Below, piece by piece: positions 45,017 to 53,556 of a stretch of 64,000 bases of DNA. The stretch spans positions 186,001 to 250,000 of the forward strand of contig NZ_JYLH01000003.1 in NCBI RefSeq assembly GCF_001439685.1, written 5' to 3'. The stretch is from Pseudomonas libanensis (GTDB taxonomy: Bacteria; Pseudomonadota; Gammaproteobacteria; Pseudomonadales; Pseudomonadaceae). The notes under the pieces were generated by a model. That model searched no databases. It was not told the origin of the DNA and worked only from the letters and a program-made list of their open reading frames with translations. Positions within the stretch are counted from its first letter, which is position 1. Every line of letters starts with the position of its first letter. The translations under genes were made by a program, and so were the position numbers.

Positions 45017-46243
45017 ATGAAGCGCGTCTTGTGTGCAGGATTGATGTTTGCCAGTTTCAGCAGTTTCGCCGCAGAACCCATTCCTTCCGAACCGGTGCGG
45101 GCCAACGCCGCCAACAAACCTTTCCCGCATATTTCCTGGCGCAGCGATAGCGGCGACAGCAGCTTGGACATCGGCGGTGCACTGCGCACCAACTATCGCG
45201 ACGAACATTGGGACACCACCGAAAACAACGGTCGGTTTCTGTTCGATACGTTCCGCCTGGATGTGCAGGCCACCTACAAGAACCTTTACAGCGATATCGG
45301 CTACTGGTTCCAGGACGACGGCAAGCGCGCGATCGATCGCGGCTTCGTGGGATACCGGCTCAATGCCAACTCCAACCTGCAACTGGGAGCGCCGTTCAAA
45401 CCCTTCGGCCTGGAGCCTTATCCGCAATTTGGCTGGAGCTACCACTTGCCGTTTTTCATGGGCTACGCGGTGAGTGCCGGCACCGGCCTCAAATACAGCT
45501 ACAAGGATCAGGACTGGGACGTACAGCTCGGATTTTTCCCGCGCATGCTGCCCAGCGATTTGCGTTACTCGCCGGAAGTGGGGCGTTACGCCGACTTGAA
45601 TGACAACGCGATTGCCTTCACCCAGTCGCGCCAGGACAACGAGAAGCGCAACCAATTCAACGCCCGCGTGGCGCGCACCTTCAACAACGAGGGCTGGAAG
45701 ACCGAAGTCGGCGCCTCGCTCGCCACCGCTCAGCTCTACAACGCCACCACCAAAGACAACGGCGACTACTGGGCCGCCGGCGTGCACGCCATCATCAGCA
45801 AGGGCCTGTGGACGGTCACCACCCAAGCCATCCGCTACGAATACGACCCCGAAAACCCGACCGGCGTGAGCAACGACTCGGTGCTGATGGGCGGCAACGG
45901 CCTGACACCTGCGTACCTGATCGCCTCCAAGGCCAGCCTGGCTTCGCTCAACGTCGGCTACGACATCCACACGCCCCGGCTGGGGCAGTTGAAGAAGATC
46001 AAGCTGTACAGCGATTACAGCCGGATGATGAAAGACAAAAGCGCCTGGGACGACTCGCAGATGTTCACCGTGGGCGCCCAGTTCCTGGCGATGCCGGTGA
46101 TGGCCTGGGTCGACCTCACCTGGGCGCGCAATGCCAACCCTTACGGCGGTGCAGAGAATGGCAGCGGTTTTACCAGCACCAATTCGGTGGGTAGCAACGA
46201 TTGGTATTACCGCACGAACGTCAACATCGGTTACTACTTCTGA
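45017..46243 (+). CDS. Outer-membrane porin
   Basis: A 408-residue protein with signal peptide (MKRVLCAGLMFASFSSFA) and a beta-barrel pattern of alternating aromatic strands (RFLFDTFRLDVQATYKNLYSDIGYWF ... GLKYSYKDQDWDVQLGFF), ending with aromatic residues (NVNIGYYF) as required for barrel insertion. It resembles the OprO/OprP-like or carboxylate-channel porins found beside catabolic clusters. It likely admits the cluster substrate and has its own promoter. Confidence 0.88.
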   Translation: MKRVLCAGLMFASFSSFAAEPIPSEPVRANAANKPFPHISWRSDSGDSSLDIGGALRTNYRDEHWDTTENNGRFLFDTFRLDVQATYKNLYSDIGYWFQDDGKRAIDRGFVGYRLNANSNLQLGAPFKPFGLEPYPQFGWSYHLPFFMGYAVSAGTGLKYSYKDQDWDVQLGFFPRMLPSDLRYSPEVGRYADLNDNAIAFTQSRQDNEKRNQFNARVARTFNNEGWKTEVGASLATAQLYNATTKDNGDYWAAGVHAIISKGLWTVTTQAIRYEYDPENPTGVSNDSVLMGGNGLTPAYLIASKASLASLNVGYDIHTPRLGQLKKIKLYSDYSRMMKDKSAWDDSQMFTVGAQFLAMPVMAWVDLTWARNANPYGGAENGSGFTSTNSVGSNDWYYRTNVNIGYYF

Positions 46244-46255
46244 CGTAGACCTCCT

Positions 46256-46345
46256 TGTGGGAGCGGGCTTGCTCGCGAAGGCGGTGGGTCAGTCAACATA
46301 TGCAGTGGCTGGTATGGCGCATTCGCGAGCAAGCCCGCTCCCACA
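46256..46345. repeat. REPIN after the porin gene
   Basis: Inverted arms TGTGGGAGCGGGCTTGCTCG...CGAGCAAGCCCGCTCCCACA, between convergent genes. Confidence 0.88.
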
Positions 46346-46407
46346 GGGGGGTGTGCGCTGGCAGTTGGCTTTTGCTGATGTCGGGCCTCGGGGGAGGCCC
46401 GTTTTGG

Positions 46408-46800
46408 TTACCTGAACTCCAGCGCAATGGCTACAACAGCCATCCAAATCAGGGCGGTAGAGATCATCGTCGTAACGATTGTGAGAAGACGTTTTAGATA
46501 GGGTGGGAAGTTTTCAAAGTCCACCGGATCCAACTTGCCATGCTGGATATGCAACTTTGGCATCAGGATCATTCCAGCTATTTGTGACATTTCCAAAAGA
46601 GACCAAATCAAACCTCGTTTCCCGAGACTGTCTCCCCAAAGGTAGATATAACGGCTGTTTTTCAAAGCTTCCTTTATGGCGTCCAAATGACGGCGGGTGA
46701 GATACAGACTGAATGCAAGGCCAGCAAAGCAAAGCAGAAGCGGGCCACCGGCAACCATCCAGAAAGCCAGCCAGGACTTCCAAAACTCTTCCGTCGTCAT
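46408..46800 (-). CDS. Membrane protein, probable immunity partner of the PAAR effector
   Basis: A 130-residue protein with about three hydrophobic segments (residues 11-34, 65-82 and 105-127). I recognise no family. It overlaps the PAAR effector gene by 4 bases (ATGA) and is AT-richer than the core genes. A small inner-membrane protein directly after a pore-like effector is the usual arrangement for immunity to membrane-acting type VI toxins, so this role is inferred from context. Confidence 0.65.
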   Translation of the reverse strand: MTTEEFWKSWLAFWMVAGGPLLLCFAGLAFSLYLTRRHLDAIKEALKNSRYIYLWGDSLGKRGLIWSLLEMSQIAGMILMPKLHIQHGKLDPVDFENFPPYLKRLLTIVTTMISTALIWMAVVAIALEFR

Positions 46801-48209
46801 GGCAAAGATTTCTCATACAAAATTTCTCCGCCCATTTCGCCACCTTTGCCACCGATAGTCGTACCCGCCCAAGCGCCTGTCCCAACCAGAGCCGCTACAC
46901 AGATAACGCCCCCAATACCTGTCGTAACACCCAGCCCCAGGCAGATCGTACTACCAGCAACACCACCGACCCACCCGCCAGCAGCACCGCCGCCAACCGA
47001 GCCAGCGAACTTTCCAGTCTCTGTAAACTTGATCTTTTCGCAAGCCGCTCCGGAATCGTTATTGCAAACCTGTTGTATTGCCAATGAAGCGGATACGCCG
47101 CCAAGGGCAATTCCGATGTAACCACCTGCCTTCATGTATCTGGCCGCGCGGCTGGTGGCTTCCACATGCGCCGAATAACCCGGAATCTGCCCAGGCCCAC
47201 CCGCTTTGTCCCAGTGATGTACCAAGCTGCGACTGGATATACCTAGGGCCGTTTTCAACTTGGGGTGATCGCCCAAGGTGGTTTGGCCACGTAAGCGCGT
47301 GGAGTTAAGCAGGTGGGCATCCAGATGGTTCATAAGACGCTGTCGATCCGCGAAGAACTGGGGCGATTTAAGGTGACCGTGCTGACGATAATTTTGTTGA
47401 TGCAGGCGCTCGATGGCTTGGAGGGTGTCGCGCAGGTTGTTCAGGTGCGTTTCCATCACCACAGCGCTGACACCGAGCCAGGTTGAGGTATGGCCGATAA
47501 CGCCAGCGATCTCGGCACCGTGGCGATACAGAAAGTCGGCCTCGTCCGGCGTCAGCGAGTCTAGAGATGCGCTGACTTGTTGTGCGGCCTGCATAAGCTG
47601 CGCTTCCTGATAAGTGCAGGAGGTGTTGTTCGGATCGCTGAGCACGATCATCGAGCCGGCTTTGACGTGGCTCGTATTCGGATTAAGTGCTTGAAACTTG
47701 CGCATTACCGCCGGGTCGAGCGTCGGAAAAAGTGTGGCTTCCAGCGCCTCGCGGGTCATGCTCTGGGGCACGATATAGAAGCCTGGCTCTTGGCCATTCA
47801 CGCCGTTGGATACAGTTGGAACTGTACGACCCGACGGCGCGAAACCAGACTGACGCGGCGCTACAGGGCTGCCATTCGCGGATGATGTGCTCGGTTGAGC
47901 GACTCGCGAGCTAATTGGCGGCTCTGAATTTTCATTTTCATAGGTGGCTGAGTACACCGAAGGAATAAGCCGAGCTCGACAGGGGCAACTGCTGAAGCTG
48001 TCCAGCGTGCCGGCCACACGTTTCCCATGACTTTCAATATGAGAAATGCCGCCTACGATCTGGTAAGTCCCTTCATGTTTTCCACAGGTAACCAGGTCGC
48101 CTTCGCGAGCATGGAGAACGCCATATATATTAACTCTAGGATCGCCCTCGATAATTTTCCCACCGCAGGTTGTATTATCACCTAGACCAACAAAGTACCC
48201 TTCACTCAT
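46797..48209 (-). CDS. PAAR-domain type VI effector, likely membrane-acting
   Basis: A 470-residue protein. Residues 1-85 are a PAAR domain (MSEGYFVGLGDNTTCGGKI ... GDLVTCGKHEGTYQIVGG) that would cap the VgrG spike; 85-145 a Ser/Pro-rich linker; 145-205 a LysM-like module (FYIVPQSMTREALEATLF ... NPNTSHVKAGSMIVL); 205-350 a helical domain; 360-460 a strongly hydrophobic glycine-rich region (GYIGIALGGVSASLA, GGGAAGGWVGGVAG, GIGGVICVAALVGTGAWAGTTIGG). The last part looks like a pore-forming or membrane-inserting toxin. No vgrG or structural T6SS gene is adjacent, so it is an orphan effector locus. Confidence 0.82.
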   Translation of the reverse strand: MSEGYFVGLGDNTTCGGKIIEGDPRVNIYGVLHAREGDLVTCGKHEGTYQIVGGISHIESHGKRVAGTLDSFSSCPCRARLIPSVYSATYENENSEPPISSRVAQPSTSSANGSPVAPRQSGFAPSGRTVPTVSNGVNGQEPGFYIVPQSMTREALEATLFPTLDPAVMRKFQALNPNTSHVKAGSMIVLSDPNNTSCTYQEAQLMQAAQQVSASLDSLTPDEADFLYRHGAEIAGVIGHTSTWLGVSAVVMETHLNNLRDTLQAIERLHQQNYRQHGHLKSPQFFADRQRLMNHLDAHLLNSTRLRGQTTLGDHPKLKTALGISSRSLVHHWDKAGGPGQIPGYSAHVEATSRAARYMKAGGYIGIALGGVSASLAIQQVCNNDSGAACEKIKFTETGKFAGSVGGGAAGGWVGGVAGSTICLGLGVTTGIGGVICVAALVGTGAWAGTTIGGKGGEMGGEILYEKSLP

Positions 48210-48480
48210 TGTTTTGCCCTTTATCCATATGGTGTTTGGCCATACTTTTCTTCTCGTCTCGATAAGAAAACTGATGCATGAAGCATTTCAATCGAGGTAA
48301 TCGAGTAAGCAAAAGTCAGCGGCAAGCCAAACTTTGGAGAGGGGTTTACTTAGGGTAAAGTCGGACGATTCCGTGAGTTTCGTCGTATAAGTCCGATGAG
48401 ACTGCGGCGTCCGATGCCGTGCACCGGGCGCGTATTACTCGTTGCCACTACGTTTCCAGGCACGGTCGTCAAATGGCTGT
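48210..48480. other. Upstream region of the PAAR gene, no gene seen
   Basis: The AT-rich first half presumably holds the PAAR-gene promoter. I see no RNA gene or ORF with coding character here. Confidence 0.4.
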
Positions 48481-48573
48481 TGTGGCGAGAGAGCAAGCTT
48501 GCGCTGGGACGCGAAGCGGCCCCGGAAAATGGGACTGCTGCGCAGTCCAGCGGGAGCAAGCTCCCTCGCCACA
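48481..48573. repeat. REPIN, GTGGCGAG type
   Basis: Inverted arms TGTGGCGAGAGAGCAAGCT and AGCTCCCTCGCCACA flank an imperfect hairpin. It is a different REP class from the GTGGGAG elements; one more copy is at 59378. Confidence 0.82.
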
Positions 48574-48664
48574 GGTAAGCTATTTATCGTCTCCAGCGCG
48601 CCTTTTCCTATTGACCGTTCCTCGGTCAATCGCGCCCCTTGCAGACGGCTGGCGCGCAGCTAGG

Positions 48665-48845
48665 TATAGTGCCGCCCCTCTTCGCGTCTGCGGCCGTCGG
48701 TAACGAGGCCCGGGTACACCGCGAAAGCGCATGAATAACAACACCCGCAAAAGGATGGGGATCGAGCGTCGTGCACTGCCTGGTGCCGAGCGATGCGTCG
48801 GACCGTCCTGCGTTTGCCATCAGAAAAATCAGCGAGGAACACTCC
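48665..48845 (+). promoter_or_regulatory. Promoter and long leader of the alanine symporter gene
   Basis: A possible -10 (TATAGT, 48665-48670) is followed by about 170 untranslated bases rich in potential structure: CCTC (48677)/GAGG (48705) and TTCGCG (48681)/CGCGAA (48720) cross each other as in an H-type pseudoknot. An 8-bp hairpin ATTGACCG...CGGTCAAT lies just before (48610-48630). It may be a regulatory leader; I cannot match it to a known riboswitch. Confidence 0.35.
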
Positions 48846-50291
48846 ATGCTCGAAGTCATCAACGACTTCCTCTCAGGGAAAGTACTGATCGTGCTCATTG
48901 TCGGGCTCGGCGGTTATTTCACGATCCGCTCGCGTTTCGTTCAATTGCGTCACTTTTTCCACATGTTCTCGGTGTTTAAAGACAGCCTCAAGAGCAGTGC
49001 CGGCCAACTCAGCTCGTTCCAGGCGCTGATGCTCAGCCTGGCGGGCCGCGTGGGGGCCGGTAACATCGCAGGCGTCGGCATTGCCGTAACCCTGGGTGGC
49101 CCGGGTGCGGTGTTCTGGATGTGGGTCACCGCGCTGGTGGGCATGTCTTCGAGCTTTATCGAGTGCTCCCTCGGCCAGTTGTACAAGCGCACCGACGCTG
49201 AAGGCACCTACCGTGGCGGCCCGGCGTATTACATCCAGCACGGTCTGCACAAGCGCTGGCTGGGGATGGTCATGGCGTTCCTGTTGCTGGTGACCTTCGG
49301 TTTTGCGTTCAACGGCCTGCAAGCCCACGCAGTGACCCACTCGCTGAACAACGCCTTCGGCCTCGACACCACCTACACCGGCCTCGCGCTGGCGGTGTTG
49401 CTGGGCCTGGTGTTCATCGGCGGGATCAAGCGTATCGCCTCGATTGCCGACCTGTTGGTACCGGTCAAGACCCTGGTGTACATCGCCGTGACCCTGTACG
49501 TGATCGTGCTGCAATTCGACCATGTACCGGCCATGCTCGCGACCATCGTCAAGAGCGCGTTCGGCCTCGACCAAGCCTTCGGTGGCCTGGTGGGCAGCGC
49601 GATCATCATGGGTGTGAAACGCGGCGTGTTCGCCAACGAAGCAGGCTTGGGCAGTGCGCCTAACGTGGCGGCGGTGGCGTCGGTAGAACACCCGATCGCC
49701 CAGGGCGTGGTGCAAGCGTTCAGCGTGTTCCTCGACACCTTCGTGATCTGCACCTGCACTGCGTTGCTGATCCTGCTGTCCGGCTTCTACACCCCAGGCT
49801 TTGAAGGCGACGGCATTGCCCTGACCCAGAACTCCCTGGCGGCGGTAGTGGGCGACTGGGGCCGCATGTTCATCTCGGTGGCCCTGGCGTTGTTCGTGTT
49901 CACCTCGATCATGTACAACTACTACCTGGGCGAGAGCAACCTACGCTTTCTGGTCGGCGACAACCGCAAGGTGCTGATGGGCTATCGCGCCTTGGTGCTG
50001 GTGCTGATTTTCTGGGGTTCCATCGAGAACCTGAGCACGGTGTTCGCCTTTGCCGACATCACCATGACCATGCTCGCGTTCGTCAACCTGTTCGCCCTGG
50101 CGTTCCTGTTCAAGATTGCCATGCGCATCCTCAACGACTACGACAACCAGCGCGCGGCGGGTATCAAGACCCCGGTGTTCGACTCCAGCCAGTTCCCCGA
50201 CCTGGACCTGGACCGCAAGGCGTGGCCGGCCAATCCGGTAAAACCGGAAGCGGCGCCGGCGGCAGAACTGAGCGCTCAAGCGCAACGTTAA
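48846..50291 (+). CDS. agcS: Alanine/glycine:cation symporter (AGCS family)
   Basis: A 481-residue membrane protein with about ten or eleven helices. Family motifs: SLAGRVGAGNIAGVGIAVTLGGPGAVFWMW near residue 65 and GVKRGVFANEAGLGSAPNVAAVA near 260 (the Na+/alanine symporter signature). It imports alanine or glycine with sodium. The ATG at 48846 follows GAGGAA. It is followed by a terminator and then asparaginase. Confidence 0.94.
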   Translation: MLEVINDFLSGKVLIVLIVGLGGYFTIRSRFVQLRHFFHMFSVFKDSLKSSAGQLSSFQALMLSLAGRVGAGNIAGVGIAVTLGGPGAVFWMWVTALVGMSSSFIECSLGQLYKRTDAEGTYRGGPAYYIQHGLHKRWLGMVMAFLLLVTFGFAFNGLQAHAVTHSLNNAFGLDTTYTGLALAVLLGLVFIGGIKRIASIADLLVPVKTLVYIAVTLYVIVLQFDHVPAMLATIVKSAFGLDQAFGGLVGSAIIMGVKRGVFANEAGLGSAPNVAAVASVEHPIAQGVVQAFSVFLDTFVICTCTALLILLSGFYTPGFEGDGIALTQNSLAAVVGDWGRMFISVALALFVFTSIMYNYYLGESNLRFLVGDNRKVLMGYRALVLVLIFWGSIENLSTVFAFADITMTMLAFVNLFALAFLFKIAMRILNDYDNQRAAGIKTPVFDSSQFPDLDLDRKAWPANPVKPEAAPAAELSAQAQR

Positions 50292-50307
50292 TCACCGCTA
50301 GATGACA

Positions 50308-50350
50308 CGCCGCCCGGCCTTGGGCATGCTCTGGGCCCGGCGGCGTTTTT
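50308..50350 (+). terminator. Rho-independent terminator of agcS
   Basis: GC-rich stem CGCCGCCCGG... / ...CCCGGCGGCG followed by five T, 16 bases after the symporter stop. Confidence 0.8.
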
Positions 50351-50368
50351 CGTTCAGGAGATTCTTCA

Positions 50369-51346
50369 ATGCATTCAGCCAACAACGTGATGGTGCTCTA
50401 TACCGGCGGCACCATCGGCATGCAGGCCAGCGCCAATGGCCTGGCACCCGCATCTGGTTTTGAAGCGCGCATGCGCGAACAGCTGGCCGACCAACCGCTG
50501 CCCGCTTGGCGCTTTCGGGAAATGTCACCTCTGATCGACAGCGCCAATATGACGCCTGCCTATTGGCAGCGCCTGCGTGCCGCAGTGGTAGAGGCTGTGG
50601 ATGACGGCTGCGACGCCGTACTGATCCTGCACGGCACCGACACCCTGGCCTACAGCGCAGCGGCCATGAGTTTCCAATTGCTGGGCTTGCCCGCACCGGT
50701 AGTGTTTACCGGCTCGATGCTGCCGGCGGGTGTACCGGATAGCGATGCCTGGGAGAACGTCAGCGGTGCATTGACGGCCTTGGGCGAAGGCCTGAAGCCG
50801 GGTGTGCACCTATACTTCCACGGCGCGCTGATGGCGCCGACCCGCTGCGCGAAGATTCGCAGTTTTGGGCGCAATCCGTTCGCCGCACTGCAACGTAACG
50901 GTGGTGTAGCCCTGGCAGACAAACTTCCCGCCGCCCTGGATTACTGCAACGACAAGGCCCCGGCCAACATCGGCGTCCTGCCGCTGGTTCCTGGCATCAC
51001 TGCCGCGCAACTGGATGCACTGATCGACAGCGGCATCCAGGCGCTGGTGCTCGAGTGCTTCGGTAGCGGCACCGGCCCAAGTGACAACCCAGCCTTCCTG
51101 GCCAGTCTCCAGCGTGCGCAGGACCAGGATGTGGTGGTGGTCGCGATCACCCAATGCCATGAAGGCGGCGTGGAACTGGATGTCTACGAAGCCGGCAGTC
51201 GCCTGCGCGGCGTGGGTGTACTGTCCGGCGGCGGCATGACCCGAGAAGCGGCCTTCGGCAAGCTCAACGCCTTGCTTGGCGCCGGGCTGCACTGCGCCGA
51301 AGTCCGCCGCTTGGTGGAACTGGACCTGTGCGGCGAGCTGAGCTGA
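50369..51346 (+). CDS. ansA: L-asparaginase
   Basis: A 325-residue type I/II-fold asparaginase without signal peptide, hence cytosolic. First catalytic motif YTGGTIGM (Thr nucleophile) near residue 11, second LHGTDTLAYSAAAMS near residue 90 (Thr-Asp), and FTGSMLPAGVPDSDAWENV. It converts asparagine to aspartate and ammonia; aspA in the same window can process the aspartate. Confidence 0.93.
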   Translation: MHSANNVMVLYTGGTIGMQASANGLAPASGFEARMREQLADQPLPAWRFREMSPLIDSANMTPAYWQRLRAAVVEAVDDGCDAVLILHGTDTLAYSAAAMSFQLLGLPAPVVFTGSMLPAGVPDSDAWENVSGALTALGEGLKPGVHLYFHGALMAPTRCAKIRSFGRNPFAALQRNGGVALADKLPAALDYCNDKAPANIGVLPLVPGITAAQLDALIDSGIQALVLECFGSGTGPSDNPAFLASLQRAQDQDVVVVAITQCHEGGVELDVYEAGSRLRGVGVLSGGGMTREAAFGKLNALLGAGLHCAEVRRLVELDLCGELS

Positions 51347-51365
51347 CCGGCATGTAACTTGCTCT

Positions 51366-51392
51366 ACTTCCAGCCACCCCCTGGCTGGAAGT
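51366..51392 (+). promoter_or_regulatory. Perfect hairpin covering the RBS of the AraC gene
   Basis: ACTTCCAGCCA and TGGCTGGAAGT form an 11-bp perfect stem with a CCCCC loop. The right arm contains the GGAAG ribosome-binding site and ends 4 bases before the ATG at 51397. It can hide the RBS or act as an operator; without a T tract it is a poor terminator for ansA. Confidence 0.6.
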
Positions 51393-51396
51393 TCCC

Positions 51397-52389
51397 ATGC
51401 TGCATTCCCACCTCACCACCCTCAATGCCGTGTCCCTGGTGCTGCGTACCTTCGAGGCCGAAGGCTTGCCCCATGAAGCGCTGCTGGCCGGCAGCGGCAT
51501 CCGCGCTGCGGACTTGAGTCGTGCCGACACGCGCATCGCCACGCACCAGGAAATGCAAGTGTGTGCCAATGCCGTGGCCCGTCAGCGCGATATCGGCCTG
51601 ATCGTTGGGCGGCGTATGCATGTTTCTTCGTACGGCATACTGGGCTATGCCCTGCTCACCAGTGCCACTTTCGGTGACGCTTTGCGCCTGGCCCTGCGTT
51701 ATCCGGCGCTGTTGGGAACACTCTTCGAACTGAGCCTGGAAGAGGACGGCGAGCGTATCTGGTTCACGGCCGGCGATTACCGCGAAAACCCGGCACTGAC
51801 TGCCTTCAATGTCGAGCTGTGCCTGGGATCACTGAAGGTCATTTGCGACGACCTGCTCGGCCATCCACTGCCGTTGCTGGGCGCTCGGTTCGAGCACGAT
51901 GCGCCGGATTATCAGGCGCGCTACAACGAGTGCTTCGACTGCCCGCTACAGTTTCAGGCTGTCACCAATGCATTCGCCTTTGATAAACGCTGGCTCGCCC
52001 AACCTTTGCCCCTGGCCGACGCGGTCACCCACCAGGCCATGGTCGAACGTTGCCGCAAACAGAACACCGAATTCACCGGGCGCGAGGCCTGGCTGGGGCG
52101 AATCCGCCAGCTGCTGGCTGCACAATTGCACGCCGCACCTGGGCTCGATGGCCTGGCCCAGCAGATGAACTGTTCTGCGCGCACCCTGCGCCGGCACTTG
52201 CACAACCTGGGATGCAGCTATCAGGAACTGCTCGATGAGCTGCGTTTCGAACGCGCCAAACAGTTGTTGGCTAACGACCTGTGGCCGATCCACCGGATTG
52301 CCGAGACGCTGGGGTTCAGTGAAACGGCGAGTTTCAGGCATGCGTTCGTGCGCTGGAGCGGCGTAACGCCGAGCCAATTTCGTGCATGA
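51397..52389 (+). CDS. AraC-family regulator
   Basis: A 330-residue regulator with an N-terminal 'arabinose-binding domain of AraC-type, OruR/ArgR-like' region (about 1-190, with VGRRMHVSSYGILGYALLTSATFGDALRLALRY) and the C-terminal double HTH (240-330; LDGLAQQMNCSARTLRRHLHNLGCSYQELLDELRFERAKQLL and IHRIAETLGFSETASFRHAFVRWSGVTPSQFR). It probably controls the polyamine genes downstream or asparaginase upstream; not decided by sequence. Confidence 0.92.
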   Translation: MLHSHLTTLNAVSLVLRTFEAEGLPHEALLAGSGIRAADLSRADTRIATHQEMQVCANAVARQRDIGLIVGRRMHVSSYGILGYALLTSATFGDALRLALRYPALLGTLFELSLEEDGERIWFTAGDYRENPALTAFNVELCLGSLKVICDDLLGHPLPLLGARFEHDAPDYQARYNECFDCPLQFQAVTNAFAFDKRWLAQPLPLADAVTHQAMVERCRKQNTEFTGREAWLGRIRQLLAAQLHAAPGLDGLAQQMNCSARTLRRHLHNLGCSYQELLDELRFERAKQLLANDLWPIHRIAETLGFSETASFRHAFVRWSGVTPSQFRA

Positions 52390-52521
52390 CGCGCCAATGA
52401 GGGGCGAATTGCGGACACACACTTTGGCCATATTGATCCCCTTTTGGCCGCTCCTGTCGTTCTCATAAACCGCGCCCGCCGCAAGACTGCACTCACGAAT
52501 ACAGCCTGCGGAGAACAACAA

Positions 52522-53556
52522 ATGCTGACGATCTACTCGGACGATCATCATCTGCACCATGGCCGCTGTGAACTGATGGACGGGCAACTGATGCCCTGCT
52601 TCGAAATGCCCTCGCGTGCCGACCACGTGCTGCAACGGGCCAAGGACCGCGAACTGGGCCCGGTGCAGGCCCCGCAGGATTTCGGCCTGGTGCCGTTGCA
52701 ACGTATCCACAGCCGCGACTACCTCGACTTCTTCAAAGGCGCCTGGCAGCGCTGGACCGAATACGGCCAGGACGGCGACCTGTTGCCCTACACCTGGCCG
52801 GCGCGCACGTTGCGCCGCGTGTTACCCACCAGCCTGCACGGCCAGTTGGGCTATTACAGTTTCGACGGTGGTGCGCCGATTACCGCCGGCACTTGGCAAG
52901 CGGCCTACAGCGCGGCGCAAGTTGCCCTCACGGCCCAGGCCGCTATCACCCAGGGCGCCCACAGCGCCTTCGCCCTATGCCGCCCACCGGGGCATCACGC
53001 CGCCAGCGATTTGATGGGTGGTTATTGCTACCTCAATAACGCGGCCATCGCGGCCCAGGCGTTCCTTGATCAGGGCTGTAAAAAGGTCGCTATCCTCGAT
53101 GTGGATTACCATCACGGCAACGGCACGCAGTCGATTTTCTATGCGCGCAGCGACGTGCTGTTCACCTCGATCCACGGCCATCCGGAGGCAGAGTTTCCGT
53201 TCTTCCTCGGTTATGCCGATGAGCACGGCGAAGGCGAAGGCGCCGGTTTCAATTTCAACTATCCGTTGCCGGCCGGGTCCGGCTGGCAGGCCTGGAGCGC
53301 CGCGCTGGAACAGGCCTGCGCCGAAATCGAGCGTTACGCCGCCGACATCATCGTGGTGTCCCTGGGCGTGGACACCTTCAAGGACGACCCCATTTCGCAG
53401 TTCAAGCTCGACAGCCCGGACTACCTGGCCATGGGCGCACGCATTGCCCGCCTGGGCAAGCCCACGCTGTTCGTGATGGAAGGCGGTTACGCGGTGGAAG
53501 AAATCGGCATCAATGCCGTCAACGTACTGGAAGGTTTCGAGGAAGCAGCCCAATGA
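52522..53556 (+). CDS. Acetylpolyamine deacetylase (histone-deacetylase family)
   Basis: A 344-residue zinc amidohydrolase. Class II HDAC-type motifs are present: RPPGHHA near residue 157 (catalytic His pair), DVDYHHGNGTQ near 194 (Asp and His zinc ligands) and a later Asp in SLGVDTFKDDP. The N-terminal MLTIYSDDHHLHHGRCEL and the length fit AphA/AphB of P. aeruginosa, which release free polyamines from N-acetylputrescine or cadaverine. It overlaps the polyamine-binding gene by 4 bases. Confidence 0.93.
   Translation: MLTIYSDDHHLHHGRCELMDGQLMPCFEMPSRADHVLQRAKDRELGPVQAPQDFGLVPLQRIHSRDYLDFFKGAWQRWTEYGQDGDLLPYTWPARTLRRVLPTSLHGQLGYYSFDGGAPITAGTWQAAYSAAQVALTAQAAITQGAHSAFALCRPPGHHAASDLMGGYCYLNNAAIAAQAFLDQGCKKVAILDVDYHHGNGTQSIFYARSDVLFTSIHGHPEAEFPFFLGYADEHGEGEGAGFNFNYPLPAGSGWQAWSAALEQACAEIERYAADIIVVSLGVDTFKDDPISQFKLDSPDYLAMGARIARLGKPTLFVMEGGYAVEEIGINAVNVLEGFEEAAQ

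Noticed and set aside
45017..46243. Assignment of the porin as a phosphate-selective OprP homologue
   Set aside because: The barrel pattern alone does not show phosphate selectivity, no Pho box precedes the gene, and its promoter shares operators with the catabolic operon.
48731..48979. Small ORF in the agcS leader
   Set aside because: It overlaps the symporter start in another frame and has Arg/His/Cys-rich shadow composition.
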